DNA of 64,000 nt from Erwinia sp. E602 (GCF_018141005.1 NZ_CP046582.1:4402001-4466000), one strand, 5' to 3'; shown: positions 35,294-44,030, numbered from the stretch's first letter. Notes: a model not told the origin generated them from the letters alone. A program made the numbers and translations.

Positions 35294-36124
35294 TTAATCC
35301 TGCGTAGTGAACTCATCAAATGAGCGGGTTTTCAGTTTGAGCTGGGCGTGAATATCGCCGCCCAGGCCATAAAGTCCGATTGCGCCGCCATAGCTCTGGC
35401 GGGCGCTCATATACAGCACCACCACGTTGATAACGCGATTGCTCTCCTCACTGGCGGCGGGGAAAGGGTTGGGTAATTCAGCCCAGAAGCGGGCGCTGCC
35501 GCTGGCATCGGTGATAAAGACGTTAGGGATCCCCAGCGGCCCCGGCCGGGTCGGGTTCTCCGGGTGCAGATCGCGCTCACGCAGGCTCATCACCGTATAC
35601 AGGCTGTCCGGCACCAGGTGGCTGAAGGTAAAGTCAAAGCGGGCGCTTTTCCGATCGGCCGCCACGCTGACCTGCAGCTCACCCTGCGCCTGTAACCAGT
35701 TGCCGAGGGTGATCGGCGCGGTGTGGCGCAGCCCGTCGCCGATGCGGTAATCCGCAATCCACCCCTGGTGCAACGGCAGGCTGTCGCGGAGATCGGCATG
35801 CGCGCCCGGCCGCTGCTCCGGTGCAAACAGCATCGGATAGTTGTTCAGCGGGATCGGCAGCGGCAGCGTATACAGCACCGTGTCCTGCAACGCGGCGGGT
35901 GCTATGCCGTCCAGATGACGCACGATCTGATAGGGTGCAACCTGGCCGAATGCCGGCAGCGGGCTGTGTGCAGAGACCACCGCCGCCCCCCAGGACACTC
36001 CCTGCTCACCGGCGATCATCCCGACCACCACAAAGTTACCTTCGCTGTCCATCACCTCCGCAGGGGGGTACAGCGGCCCCTGCGTGGTGGCCGCCAGCTG
36101 ATAGTGGCGGCGCTGTTCAGACAC
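35294..36124 (-). CDS. Unrecognised 276-residue protein in the AfsA-like operon
   Basis: I do not recognise this family. The GTG at 36124 is chosen because AGGAGG lies 6 bases before it and the codon overlaps the end of the AfsA-like gene by 8 bp. The protein is soluble with no signal peptide, rich in Pro, Leu and short beta-type segments. Distinct parts are PPAEVMDSEGNFVVVGMIAG, LPLPIPLNNYPMLF, SARFDFTFSHLVPDSLYTVM and QSYGGAIGLYGLGGDIHAQL. There are several conserved-looking His, Asp and Arg residues but no motif that names an enzyme. Its position between AfsA-like and tautomerase genes implies a role in making or binding the same product. Confidence 0.75.
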   Translation of the reverse strand: MSEQRRHYQLAATTQGPLYPPAEVMDSEGNFVVVGMIAGEQGVSWGAAVVSAHSPLPAFGQVAPYQIVRHLDGIAPAALQDTVLYTLPLPIPLNNYPMLFAPEQRPGAHADLRDSLPLHQGWIADYRIGDGLRHTAPITLGNWLQAQGELQVSVAADRKSARFDFTFSHLVPDSLYTVMSLRERDLHPENPTRPGPLGIPNVFITDASGSARFWAELPNPFPAASEESNRVINVVVLYMSARQSYGGAIGLYGLGGDIHAQLKLKTRSFDEFTTQD

Positions 36125-36887
36125 GGGTGGCCTCCTGCAGCGGGCTGTGTACGGCAGCAAGTGCGCTGAATGCGGCCTGGATCGCCAGCTCATGCTCTTT
36201 GTTGCTGATCACCTCGGACGGATAGACGGTAAACGACACCTCCATGGTGGCGCACAGGGTCTGCTGCTGCGTGACCCGGATTTGTGCTTTAAACCGCGCG
36301 CGGCGTTGGCGAACATCCTGGTCGACAATGTCGTAGTGGATCTGCGCCGGCAGCGGGAACAGGAAATTGCTGAAGTCGACCGCCATGCCGTTAATCACGT
36401 AGTACTTGTTGTTGTCACCGTTAAAGAAAAATTCTTCGGTCACGGCAATAAAGGTCTGTCGGCAGGCTTCCACCAGCAGCATGCCCTGGATGTGCTGCCC
36501 GGTCTGATGGTCTGCCATCAGCTCACAGCGCTCATCAATCAGCAGCGGCAGGGTATAGAGGGTATCGCCGACCTTCTCCGCGCTGCCAATCAGCACGTTA
36601 TGTTTTAATTTTTTATGCGTGTGTGCGTTCTTACTGGTCGAGGCCAGTTTGTCTAATGACGCAAGATCTAACTTATTATTATGAATCTGATTACGCTTAT
36701 GATTATTCAGCACTTTTCTGGCGTAATCGTCCCGGACACCCTGGCCTACGATAAATTCATGTTCATTATCGATAATTTTCGCCGGGATCTGAGTCAGTAA
36801 TTCCAGCTGAGAAATAGTCAGTACATCTTTCTCATTACTGAATTCGCTAAATTTATCACCGACAATAAAAACTTTTTTATTGGACAT
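36117..36887 (-). CDS. AfsA-like hotdog-domain protein
   Basis: A 256-residue protein with an A-factor biosynthesis hotdog domain (PF03756-type). The key segment is ADHQTGQHIQGMLLVEACRQ (125-144): Asp126-His-x-x-Gly and the helix with E140-A-x-R143 match the D-H-x-x-G-x-x-L-x-E-A-x-R pattern of AfsA. The second half has AVDFSNFLFPLPAQIHYDIV and ends with a beta-strand FTVYP. The N-terminal 95 residues are lysine- and asparagine-rich and do not clearly form the first hotdog of AfsA. AfsA joins a beta-ketoacyl thioester to dihydroxyacetone phosphate to start gamma-butyrolactone signal synthesis. Such genes are unusual in enterobacteria. Confidence 0.75.
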   Translation of the reverse strand: MSNKKVFIVGDKFSEFSNEKDVLTISQLELLTQIPAKIIDNEHEFIVGQGVRDDYARKVLNNHKRNQIHNNKLDLASLDKLASTSKNAHTHKKLKHNVLIGSAEKVGDTLYTLPLLIDERCELMADHQTGQHIQGMLLVEACRQTFIAVTEEFFFNGDNNKYYVINGMAVDFSNFLFPLPAQIHYDIVDQDVRQRRARFKAQIRVTQQQTLCATMEVSFTVYPSEVISNKEHELAIQAAFSALAAVHSPLQEATRV

Positions 36888-36902
36888 ATTCTTCTACTCT
36901 CA

Positions 36903-37511
36903 TCAGGATAAAGCACGATAAATACGGGTATACAGACCTTCATTGCCGCCGGTGATGTAGTTATCACCGGCCTGCTGAATGATGTGCTGGTAGCGCGCGT
37001 TGGTGAATGCTTCTTTATAGGCCGCTTTATCACCGTTAAAGGCGGAGATAAACATCACGCCCGGTTGCCCGCTAATCAGCGAGTGGAACGCCTCAAAGCT
37101 GGTGATCTTATCCTGATGGTCGCGCACCACATTAAAAATGGTCTGGTCGCGCCACTGGCGGTACTGTGCGTAGTTTTCTGCCGGAACTTCAACGTGACGC
37201 AGCTGGATATATTGCGTCTGCGGCAGCGGCAGATCCGTCTCAATCGGTGCTTCTACATATTTCAGCAGCTCGCGACGAATATCACCGGACAGGTGGGCCG
37301 CCAGGTGATGAAACTCGGCTTCGAGTTCTCCCTCAACCCAGGCAATCTCTTTAATATCGTTAAAAGCGCGCAGCTCCAGTAGCTCATGAATATTGTCTTC
37401 TTCACAGATGAAAAGTTTTTTTTCAGCTGAAGATTTAAGCGTCCTGAGCTCGGAAACATTAGCGTTGCTTTTTAATGGGAAACGTGAAACCAGAATATAT
37501 TTCGCTGACAT
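36903..37511 (-). CDS. Unrecognised 202-residue protein, first gene of the AfsA-like operon
   Basis: I do not recognise the family. It begins MSAKYILVSRFPLKSNANVS and has a central part QTQYIQLRHVEVPAENYAQY followed by RQWRDQTIFNVV, then VMFISAFNGDKAAYKEAFTN. The last two pieces (short beta-strand with R-x-V-E-V then amphipathic helix, and F-I-S-A-F then helix) look like a ferredoxin-like dimeric alpha-beta barrel (ABM/NIPSNAP-type), which would fit a small monooxygenase, cyclase or stress protein. There is no signal peptide. It lies 15 bp before the AfsA-like gene and 210 bp from the divergent LysR gene, so it is the first gene of the operon. Confidence 0.75.
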   Translation of the reverse strand: MSAKYILVSRFPLKSNANVSELRTLKSSAEKKLFICEEDNIHELLELRAFNDIKEIAWVEGELEAEFHHLAAHLSGDIRRELLKYVEAPIETDLPLPQTQYIQLRHVEVPAENYAQYRQWRDQTIFNVVRDHQDKITSFEAFHSLISGQPGVMFISAFNGDKAAYKEAFTNARYQHIIQQAGDNYITGGNEGLYTRIYRALS

Positions 37512-37589
37512 GATTGTTGTTCTCTTAATTAGTGGTCTTCGGGAATGAATTTATCACCCCGGTATTATTTGAGAATTGTTAATTTTGTA

Positions 37590-37604
37590 ATACCTTTAAG
37601 GTAT
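37590..37604 (-). promoter_or_regulatory. Candidate LysR-type binding site between the operon and its regulator
   Basis: ATACCTTTAAGGTAT is a perfect 15-bp palindrome containing the T-N11-A pattern of LysR-type regulators. It lies 79 bp before the 202-residue gene and 118 bp before the lysR gene. A related arm GGGTATTACC follows at 37614-37623. Confidence 0.6.
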
Positions 37605-37721
37605 CACCGAACAGGGTATTACCAGCCTTGCGGCTGAATGTACAAAGCAGGTGGTGATAGGATAAAGTAGGATTGATCAGGAAAAGGCTGACAGATTCAC
37701 CCCCCCAGCCACGGAGATGTT

Positions 37722-38666
37722 GTGGATAACCTCAATCGTAAATTGCCCAGTATTAAACAGTTGCAGTGCTTCCTGGTGGTTGCCCAGGAGCTGAACTTCA
37801 GGAAAGCGGCAGACCGCCTGCGTATGACGCAGCCGCCGTTAACCCGGCAAATAAAATCGCTGGAAGAGACGTTGGGCTACGATCTTTTTATCCGTAATAC
37901 CCATGATGTCCGGCTGACGGAAAGTGGCGTGCAGCTGACTGGCCGGGCGGCAAAGCTGCTGGACGATCTGGGTAGTTTTATTGGCGATTCGCATCACGAG
38001 AAGGATCAGCTGCGTATTGGTCTGACCCGCACCCTCAATTTCAATAATATTCCGCAGGTCAGTGAGAAAATAAAACAGCTGATCAGCGAAGAGGAAATTG
38101 AAATACAGAACCAGACGTCTGCCCAGCTGCTGCAGTCGTTGTCTAAGGGCCAGATGGATATGGTGATAACCGGTGAGCGCAGCCTGCCCGGCGAAGAGGA
38201 GTTCAGCTTTTACTGGATTTACCAGGAACCACTGCTGGTGGCAATGCCCTCTGCCCACCCGGCCAGTCTGCAGGAGGAGGTTTCACTCGCGGATGTGGCA
38301 GACCTGCCGCTGTTCTGGTTTGCCCGCAATGCCAATCCGGCGTTCTACGATAAGTGCGAGCGTTACCTGCGCCAGCTGCCGTTTGTACTGAAACGGATTA
38401 AGGAACCGGATGACTCGCTGGTATTACTGGCAGGGGTGGCAAGAAGCAAAGGTTTTGCCCTGCTACCCCAATCGATGTGTACGTTTAATCAACAGGGGCT
38501 GTGTTACCGCAGGCTGAACACCACCGAGTCACAGTTGCTGAATATTGATGTCTATATCGCTATCCGCAAGCGGGAAAACCGGGAACGGGTGATTCATGGC
38601 ATTGGAAATCTGACGGCAGAAGAGTGGGAAGAGCCGCAAGGCAGGCAGGCGCGTCGATCGTACTGA
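37722..38666 (+). CDS. LysR-family transcriptional regulator
   Basis: A 314-residue regulator. The N-terminal HTH is LPSIKQLQCFLVVAQELNFR then KAADRLRMTQPPLTRQIKSL, the standard LysR pattern. The periplasmic-binding-like effector domain runs from about 95 (DQLRIGLTRTLNFNNIPQV) to about 300. The start is GTG 37722 with GGAG upstream; no better ATG is in frame. It is divergent from the AfsA-like operon, the usual place for a LysR activator of a biosynthetic or catabolic operon, and a palindrome with T-N11-A lies between. The effector may be a product or precursor of that operon (inference). Confidence 0.88.
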   Translation: MDNLNRKLPSIKQLQCFLVVAQELNFRKAADRLRMTQPPLTRQIKSLEETLGYDLFIRNTHDVRLTESGVQLTGRAAKLLDDLGSFIGDSHHEKDQLRIGLTRTLNFNNIPQVSEKIKQLISEEEIEIQNQTSAQLLQSLSKGQMDMVITGERSLPGEEEFSFYWIYQEPLLVAMPSAHPASLQEEVSLADVADLPLFWFARNANPAFYDKCERYLRQLPFVLKRIKEPDDSLVLLAGVARSKGFALLPQSMCTFNQQGLCYRRLNTTESQLLNIDVYIAIRKRENRERVIHGIGNLTAEEWEEPQGRQARRSY

Positions 38667-38720
38667 AATAACGGGCGGGAATATCGCGGCGAGCAACCGG
38701 CGGGGTAAAAATGGCGAAAA

Positions 38721-38744
38721 ACTGGCCGGGCTGCCCCGGCCAGT
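38721..38744 (-). terminator. Intrinsic terminator of tyrB
   Basis: ACTGGCCGGG and CCCGGCCAGT form a perfect 10-bp stem starting 5 bases after the tyrB stop. On the minus strand it is followed by TTTTCGCCATTTTT. Confidence 0.8.
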
Positions 38745-38749
38745 CAACA

Positions 38750-39943
38750 TCAGACGACGGCCGCGATAGCTTCCGCCACCTGACGCACGTTACTGTGGTT
38801 CAGGCCGGACATGCAGATACGGCCGCTGGCGATCAGGTAGACGCCGAACTCGTTACGCAGGCGATCCACCTGTGCCGCGCTCAGGCCGGTGTAGCTGAAC
38901 ATGCCGCGTTGCTGCAGCAGATAGCTGAAGTCTTTACCCGGCAGCGCTTCCGCCAGCACGTTAACCAGCGTCTGGCGCATCTCAAGGATGCGGGTGCGCA
39001 TGCCTTCTACTTCCGCCAGCCAGTTGGCTTTCAGATCCGCGTCGTTCAGCACGCATGAGACCACCTGCGCACCAAAGTTTGGCGGGCTGGAGTAGTTGCG
39101 GCGCACGGTGGCTTTCAGCTGGCCAAGCACGCGTGCGGCTTCATCGGCGTCGTCACAGACGATCGACAGGCCGCCGACGCGCTCGCCGTACAGCGAGAAG
39201 ATTTTTGAGAAGGAGTTGCTGACCAGCGCCGGCAGGCCGGCCGCGGCGATAGCGCGGATCGCATAAGCGTCCTCTTCCATGCCCGCGCCAAAGCCCTGGT
39301 AGGCGATGTCGAGGAACGGGATCAGCTCGCGCGCCTTCAGCACCTCAGTGACGGCATCCCACTGATCGTTAGTCAGATCGGCACCGGTCGGGTTGTGGCA
39401 GCACGGGTGCAGCAGCACGATGCTCTGCGCCGGCAGGCCGTTGAGTTTTTCCAGCAGCGCGTCAAACTTCACGCCGTTAGTCGCCGGGTCATACCACGGG
39501 TAGGTGTTAACGGTGAAGCCGGCACCGGCAAAAATCGCCTTGTGGTTATCCCACGTCGGGTCACTGACCCACACCTGCGAATTCGGGAAGTAGAACTTGA
39601 GGAAGTCCGCACCGACCTTCAGCGCGCCTGAGCCGCCCAGCGTCTGGATGGTCGCCACGCGGCCCGCTTTCAGCACCGGATGATCGGCACCGAACAGCAG
39701 CGGCGCCACCGCACCACGGTAAGCAGCAAGGCCTTCCATCGGCAGATAGAGCGAGGCGCTCTGCGGGCGGGCATTCAGTTCCGCTTCCGCTTTACCGACC
39801 GCATCCATCTGCGGAATTGCACCCTGTGCGTCGTAATACAGGCCAATGCTCAGGTTTACCTTATGCGCGCGGTCGTCCTGTTTGAAGGTCTCCATCAGGG
39901 AGAGAATTGGATCGCCGGCATAGGCATCAACGTTTTGAAACAC
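38750..39943 (-). CDS. tyrB: Aromatic-amino-acid aminotransferase
   Basis: A 397-residue pyridoxal-phosphate enzyme, the same length as E. coli TyrB. It transfers the amino group in the last step of tyrosine and phenylalanine synthesis and also acts on leucine and aspartate. The protein begins [20 protein letters not shown], carries the PLP lysine Lys247 in [16 protein letters not shown], and has [11 protein letters not shown] for the PLP-phosphate/pyridine contacts. The start is GTG 39943 behind GGAG, as in E. coli where tyrB also starts with GTG; an ATG at 39958 would add five residues. A terminator follows. The usual neighbours alr and aphA are absent. Confidence 0.95.
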   Translation of the reverse strand: MFQNVDAYAGDPILSLMETFKQDDRAHKVNLSIGLYYDAQGAIPQMDAVGKAEAELNARPQSASLYLPMEGLAAYRGAVAPLLFGADHPVLKAGRVATIQTLGGSGALKVGADFLKFYFPNSQVWVSDPTWDNHKAIFAGAGFTVNTYPWYDPATNGVKFDALLEKLNGLPAQSIVLLHPCCHNPTGADLTNDQWDAVTEVLKARELIPFLDIAYQGFGAGMEEDAYAIRAIAAAGLPALVSNSFSKIFSLYGERVGGLSIVCDDADEAARVLGQLKATVRRNYSSPPNFGAQVVSCVLNDADLKANWLAEVEGMRTRILEMRQTLVNVLAEALPGKDFSYLLQQRGMFSYTGLSAAQVDRLRNEFGVYLIASGRICMSGLNHSNVRQVAEAIAAVV

Positions 39944-40016
39944 GGTGCAGATCTCCATTGTATGTTCGGTGGTTCTGGCGATGCCGGTCGGGCACCGCCG
40001 CTATTTTTCAGCGGGG

Positions 40017-40634
40017 TTACACGTAGTAACGGCCCGGACGGTGGTTCATGGCGATAATCAGATTGAGGATCACCGCACCGGCAATTGAGGCCACCAGCAT
40101 CTCGCGCGACACCACAAACAGCGACGCCAGCACCACGCAGGTGTCGACGCCCATCTGCAGCTTACCGGCGCGGATGCCGTAACGGTCCTGCAGCCACAGC
40201 GCCAGAATATTGATCCCGCCCAGGCTGGCCTTGTGGCGGAACAACACTATAAACCCAATTCCGGTCACCACGTTACCGAACAGTGTCGCATAAAACGGAT
40301 CCAGCGCCGCAAAATGAATAAACAGCGGGTGCAGCTGGGTAAACAGCGAGACCAGCGCCACCGCGCAGAAGGTCTTGATGGTGAACGCCCAGCCCATACG
40401 CTTCACCGCCAGCCAGTAAAACGGCAGGTTGATGGCGAAGAACGCCAGGCCAAACGAGCTTTTGGTCAGGTAGCTGATCAGGAAGGCGATGCCGGCTGTG
40501 CTGCCGGTTAACGCGCCGGCCTGCTTCATCAGCGTGACGCCGAAAGAGACCATCAGCGTGCCGAGCACGATAGCCATAACATCTTCGACCAGGCTGTGGG
40601 GGACTTTTGCGGGTTGTTCTACTACGTTATCCAT
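40017..40634 (-). CDS. YitT family inner-membrane protein
   Basis: A 205-residue protein with five to six hydrophobic segments. It shows the YitT (DUF161) pattern AIVLGTLMVSFGVTLMKQAG, then GSTAGIAFLISYLTKSSFGL and the repeat-like LFRHKASLGGINILALWLQD. It lacks the C-terminal soluble domain found in the longer YitT proteins of Firmicutes. Function is unknown; transport is often proposed. It is co-directional with the Lrp-type gene upstream, with 280 bp between them, including paired palindromes. It may therefore be regulated by that protein. Confidence 0.82.
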   Translation of the reverse strand: MDNVVEQPAKVPHSLVEDVMAIVLGTLMVSFGVTLMKQAGALTGSTAGIAFLISYLTKSSFGLAFFAINLPFYWLAVKRMGWAFTIKTFCAVALVSLFTQLHPLFIHFAALDPFYATLFGNVVTGIGFIVLFRHKASLGGINILALWLQDRYGIRAGKLQMGVDTCVVLASLFVVSREMLVASIAGAVILNLIIAMNHRPGRYYV

Positions 40635-40869
40635 CGATCGTGATTTCCGGTGATTAATGCCAGATGCTGGCTGACTCTACGCCAGACACTTTGCAAGAAT
40701 CGCACCAGAGGCGTGCCCGCAGAGGGATCTCTGAAAGATATAAGAATTAACTGATTGAATGCAGAACGCTTTAAATCGTGATTCCGTGCATATATTTATT
40801 AATAAGCGCCAGAATCACGCATTAAATCGGCAAATCGCGCACAGAAAGCGCACCATCCGCAGAGCAGAT

Positions 40870-40906
40870 GCACCATGATGGTGCGCCATTTGCGCCATCA
40901 TAGTGC
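40870..40906 (-). promoter_or_regulatory. Two inverted-repeat sites between the Lrp-type gene and yitT-like gene
   Basis: GCACCATGATGGTGC (40870-40884) is a perfect palindrome. GCGCCATCATAGTGC (40892-40906) is a near copy of the same site on the other strand, 22 bp away centre to centre. They start 8 bp after the Lrp-type stop codon and could be operators for the next gene, or a complex terminator; there is no U-run. Confidence 0.5.
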
Positions 40907-40914
40907 ATAGCCGG

Positions 40915-41379
40915 TCAGGTGCGGGTCAGCACGCCGTTCTCTTTCAGCCGGTTCAGCACCACCGAGGTTTTGACATGGGCGATGCTCTGCTGCCCCGCCA
41001 CCAGCTGGCTGATCAGCGCGCTCAGCCCGGCCAGATCCCCCACCGCCACCTTCAGCAGGTAGTCAGCGTCACCGGTAGTTTTATAGGCGTCCACGATAGC
41101 GGATTGCCCCGCCACCATGCGGTGGAAGCTGTCGACGTAGTCGGCGGTGTGGTTAATCAGGCGCACTTCAATCAGGCCAATCACCCCCAGCCCCACCGCA
41201 TCCGGCGACAGGCGGGCGTGATAGCCGAGGATCATCCCCGACTGTTCAAGGCTGATGCGGCGGCGTGAGCACTGCGAGGCAGAGAGCCCCACCAGATCGC
41301 TCAGCTCCTGATTGGTCAGGCGGCCGTTGGTTTCCAGCAGGGTGAGAATTTTAAGGTCGAAATCATCAATCTGGGTCAT
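40915..41379 (-). CDS. Lrp/AsnC-family transcriptional regulator
   Basis: A 154-residue regulator. HTH: FDLKILTLLETNGRLTNQEL then SDLVGLSASQCSRR, typical of Lrp/AsnC. The C-terminal RAM domain (about 68-150) has GVIGLIEVRLIN, TGDADYLLKVAV and the final helix. Such proteins form octamers or hexadecamers that respond to an amino acid. The start MTQIDDFDLK at 41379 fits the family; the frame is open 16 codons more. Downstream on the same strand is the YitT-like gene, suggesting an amino-acid-linked transport function for the pair (inference). It occupies the dnaB-tyrB gap where alr stands in E. coli. Confidence 0.9.
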   Translation of the reverse strand: MTQIDDFDLKILTLLETNGRLTNQELSDLVGLSASQCSRRRISLEQSGMILGYHARLSPDAVGLGVIGLIEVRLINHTADYVDSFHRMVAGQSAIVDAYKTTGDADYLLKVAVGDLAGLSALISQLVAGQQSIAHVKTSVVLNRLKENGVLTRT

Positions 41380-41522
41380 CGTATTTCCGGCCGGTGTGAG
41401 GAACAAACGGCTGACAGATAACCGCATTTTTCCTGCGGATGTCCAACGTTATTTCAGGCAGCGTGCGGAAATGCGCGGTGGATCCGCCCGTTTCAGCGGC
41501 TGAAACGGGCGGCAAAGGTGGG

Positions 41523-42938
41523 TTACTCGTCGTCGTACTGCGGGCCGGCGTAGTTATCAAAACGTGACCACTGGCCGTTAAAGGTCAGGCGCACGGTGCC
41601 GATCGGGCCGTTACGCTGTTTGCCGAGGATAATTTCCGCCACCCCTTTCTGGTCGCTGTTTTCGTGATAGACCTCATCACGGTAGATAAACATGATTAAG
41701 TCGGCATCCTGCTCGATAGAGCCTGACTCACGCAGGTCGGAGTTGACCGGGCGTTTGTCGGCACGCTGCTCCAGTGAGCGGTTCAGCTGCGACAGCGCCA
41801 CTACCGGCACCTGCAGCTCTTTCGCCAGCGCTTTGAGCGAGCGGGAGATCTCGGCGATCTCCAGCGTACGGTTATCCGACAGCGCCGGTACGCGCATCAG
41901 CTGCAGGTAGTCGATCATAATCAGGCTCAGGCCGCCGTGCTCGCGGAAGATGCGGCGGGCGCGGGAGCGCACCTCGGTCGGGGTCAGGCCGGAGGAGTCA
42001 TCGATAAACATGTTCTTCTTCTCCAGCAGGATGCCCATGGTGCTGGAGATACGCGCCCAGTCCTCGTCATCAAGCTGGCCGGTACGGATTTTGGTCTGAT
42101 CGACGCGCGACAGCGAGGCCAGCATACGCATCATGATCTGCTCGCCGGGCATCTCGAGGCTGAAGATCAGCACCGGTTTCTCCTGCAGCATCGCCGCGTT
42201 TTCACACAGGTTCATGGCGAAGGTGGTTTTCCCCATCGACGGACGGGCGGCGACGATAATCAGATCCGAACGCTGCAGGCCGGCGGTCTTTTTATTCAGA
42301 TCCTGGTAGCCGGTATCCACCCCGGTGACGCCGTCGTGCGGCGTCTGGTACAGCGACTCGATGCGCGAGATGGTAGCTTCGAGGATCTGATCGACGCTTT
42401 TCGGCCCTTCATCCTTGTTGGCGCGGTTTTCGGCGATCTGGAACACCCGCGACTCGGCCAGATCCAGCAGATCTTCGCTGCTGCGCCCCTGCGGATCGTA
42501 ACCGGCATCGGCGATTTCGTTAGCCACGGCGATCATTTCACGCACCACCGCGCGCTCGCGCACGATATCGGCGTAGGCACCGATGTTGGCGGCGCTCGGG
42601 GTGTTTTTCGACAGTTCGGCCAGATAGGCAAAGCCGCCCACCAGGCTCAGCTCACCTTTGGTTTCCAGCGACTCAGAGAGGGTGATCAGGTCGATCGGTT
42701 TGCCCAGTTCCAGCAGGCGCTGCATTTCGCCGAAGATCGTGCGGTGCGGACGGCTGAAGAAATCTTTCGCCACCACGCGCTCCGAGACGTTATCCCAGCG
42801 TTCGTTATCCAGCATTAAACCGCCCAACACCGATTGCTCGGCTTCCAGCGAGTGCGGCGGCAGCTTGAGGCCTTCCATCTGTCGGTCGCGGGGCTCGCGG
42901 TTTTCCCAGGATTTGTTGGTGGGTTTATTTCCTGCCAT
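41523..42938 (-). CDS. dnaB: Replicative DNA helicase DnaB
   Basis: A 471-residue hexameric helicase, equal in length to E. coli DnaB. The N-terminal domain (about 20-125, LKLPPHSLEAEQSVLGGLML) binds primase DnaG. The RecA-type motor has Walker A AARPSMGKTTFAMNL, Walker B SLIMIDYLQLM and the loop QLNRSLEQRADKRPVNSDLR. There is no intein. It starts MAGNKPTNKS at 42938 and is divergent from qorA, as in E. coli. The protein unwinds DNA at the replication fork. Confidence 0.98.
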   Translation of the reverse strand: MAGNKPTNKSWENREPRDRQMEGLKLPPHSLEAEQSVLGGLMLDNERWDNVSERVVAKDFFSRPHRTIFGEMQRLLELGKPIDLITLSESLETKGELSLVGGFAYLAELSKNTPSAANIGAYADIVRERAVVREMIAVANEIADAGYDPQGRSSEDLLDLAESRVFQIAENRANKDEGPKSVDQILEATISRIESLYQTPHDGVTGVDTGYQDLNKKTAGLQRSDLIIVAARPSMGKTTFAMNLCENAAMLQEKPVLIFSLEMPGEQIMMRMLASLSRVDQTKIRTGQLDDEDWARISSTMGILLEKKNMFIDDSSGLTPTEVRSRARRIFREHGGLSLIMIDYLQLMRVPALSDNRTLEIAEISRSLKALAKELQVPVVALSQLNRSLEQRADKRPVNSDLRESGSIEQDADLIMFIYRDEVYHENSDQKGVAEIILGKQRNGPIGTVRLTFNGQWSRFDNYAGPQYDDE

Positions 42939-43038
42939 AGTGATGCAATTACCGAAAATCGTGTGAGGGGACGGGCAAGTATACCCGTTTGCACCCTTTC
43001 CGTCCTCCTCCATTCAGACGCAATCCACAGGAGCTATG

Positions 43039-44019
43039 ATGGCAAAACGTATAGAGTTTCATCAGCACGGCGGTCCGGACGTGCTGCAGCTGGTGAACGT
43101 CGATCCGCGCGATCCCGCCGCCGGCGAAGTGCAGGTTGAGAACAAGGCGATCGGCATTAACTACATCGATACCTACATGCGCAGCGGGCTCTATCCATCA
43201 TCGCTGCCGGCGGCGCTGGGCAGCGAGGCGGCGGGTATTGTTACCCGCGTCGGGCCGGGGGTGGAGGTGCTGAAGGTCGGCGACCGCGTGGTTTACGCCC
43301 AGTCCGCGCCGGGTGCCTACAGCGAGGTGCATAACGTGGCGGTGGATAAGCTGGCGCTGCTGCCGGACGCCATCTCCTTCGAACAGGCAGCTGCCTCATT
43401 CCTCAAGGGGCTGACGGTTCACTACCTGCTGCGCCAGACCTATGTGATTCAGCCGGACGAAGCCTTTCTGTTCCACGCCGCTGCCGGCGGCGTCGGGCTG
43501 ATCGCCTGCCAGTGGGCGAAGGCGCTCGGCGCACGGCTGATCGGCACGGTGGGTTCCGCTGAAAAGGCCGAACGGGCGCTGCAGGCCGGTGCCTGGCAGA
43601 CCATCAACTACCGCGAAGAGGACATTGCCGCGCGCGTCAGCGAGCTGACCGGTGGCAAGAAACTGCGCGTGGTGTATGACTCGGTAGGGAAAGATACCTG
43701 GGAAGCCTCGCTGGACTGCCTGCAGCGCCGCGGCCTGATGGTCAGCTTTGGCAACGCCTCCGGCCCGGTGACCGGCGTTAACCTGGCGATCCTCAACCAG
43801 AAAGGCTCGCTGTACGTGACTCGCCCGTCGCTGAACGGCTATATCACCACCCGCGAAGCGCTGGCGCAGGCCAGCAACGAGCTGTTCTCGCTGATCGCCA
43901 GCGGCGCGATCAATGTTGACGTGCCCGAGTCGCAGAAGTTTGCCCTCGCCGATGCGCAGCAGGCGCACCGCGCGCTGGAGAGCCGCAGCACCCAGGGCTC
44001 CAGCCTGCTGATCCCCTGA
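43039..44019 (+). CDS. qorA: NADPH:quinone oxidoreductase 1
   Basis: A 326-residue zinc-independent medium-chain dehydrogenase that reduces quinones with NADPH; very similar to E. coli Qor along its length. AAAGGVGLIACQWAKALGA is the NADPH-binding loop, and INYIDTYMRSGLYPS is the family's N-terminal signature. ATG 43039 (MAKRIEF) is preferred over the adjacent ATG 43036 because of spacing from AGGAG. It is divergent from dnaB and followed by a strong terminator. Confidence 0.95.
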   Translation: MAKRIEFHQHGGPDVLQLVNVDPRDPAAGEVQVENKAIGINYIDTYMRSGLYPSSLPAALGSEAAGIVTRVGPGVEVLKVGDRVVYAQSAPGAYSEVHNVAVDKLALLPDAISFEQAAASFLKGLTVHYLLRQTYVIQPDEAFLFHAAAGGVGLIACQWAKALGARLIGTVGSAEKAERALQAGAWQTINYREEDIAARVSELTGGKKLRVVYDSVGKDTWEASLDCLQRRGLMVSFGNASGPVTGVNLAILNQKGSLYVTRPSLNGYITTREALAQASNELFSLIASGAINVDVPESQKFALADAQQAHRALESRSTQGSSLLIP

Positions 44020-44030
44020 GCCGCAGGCAT

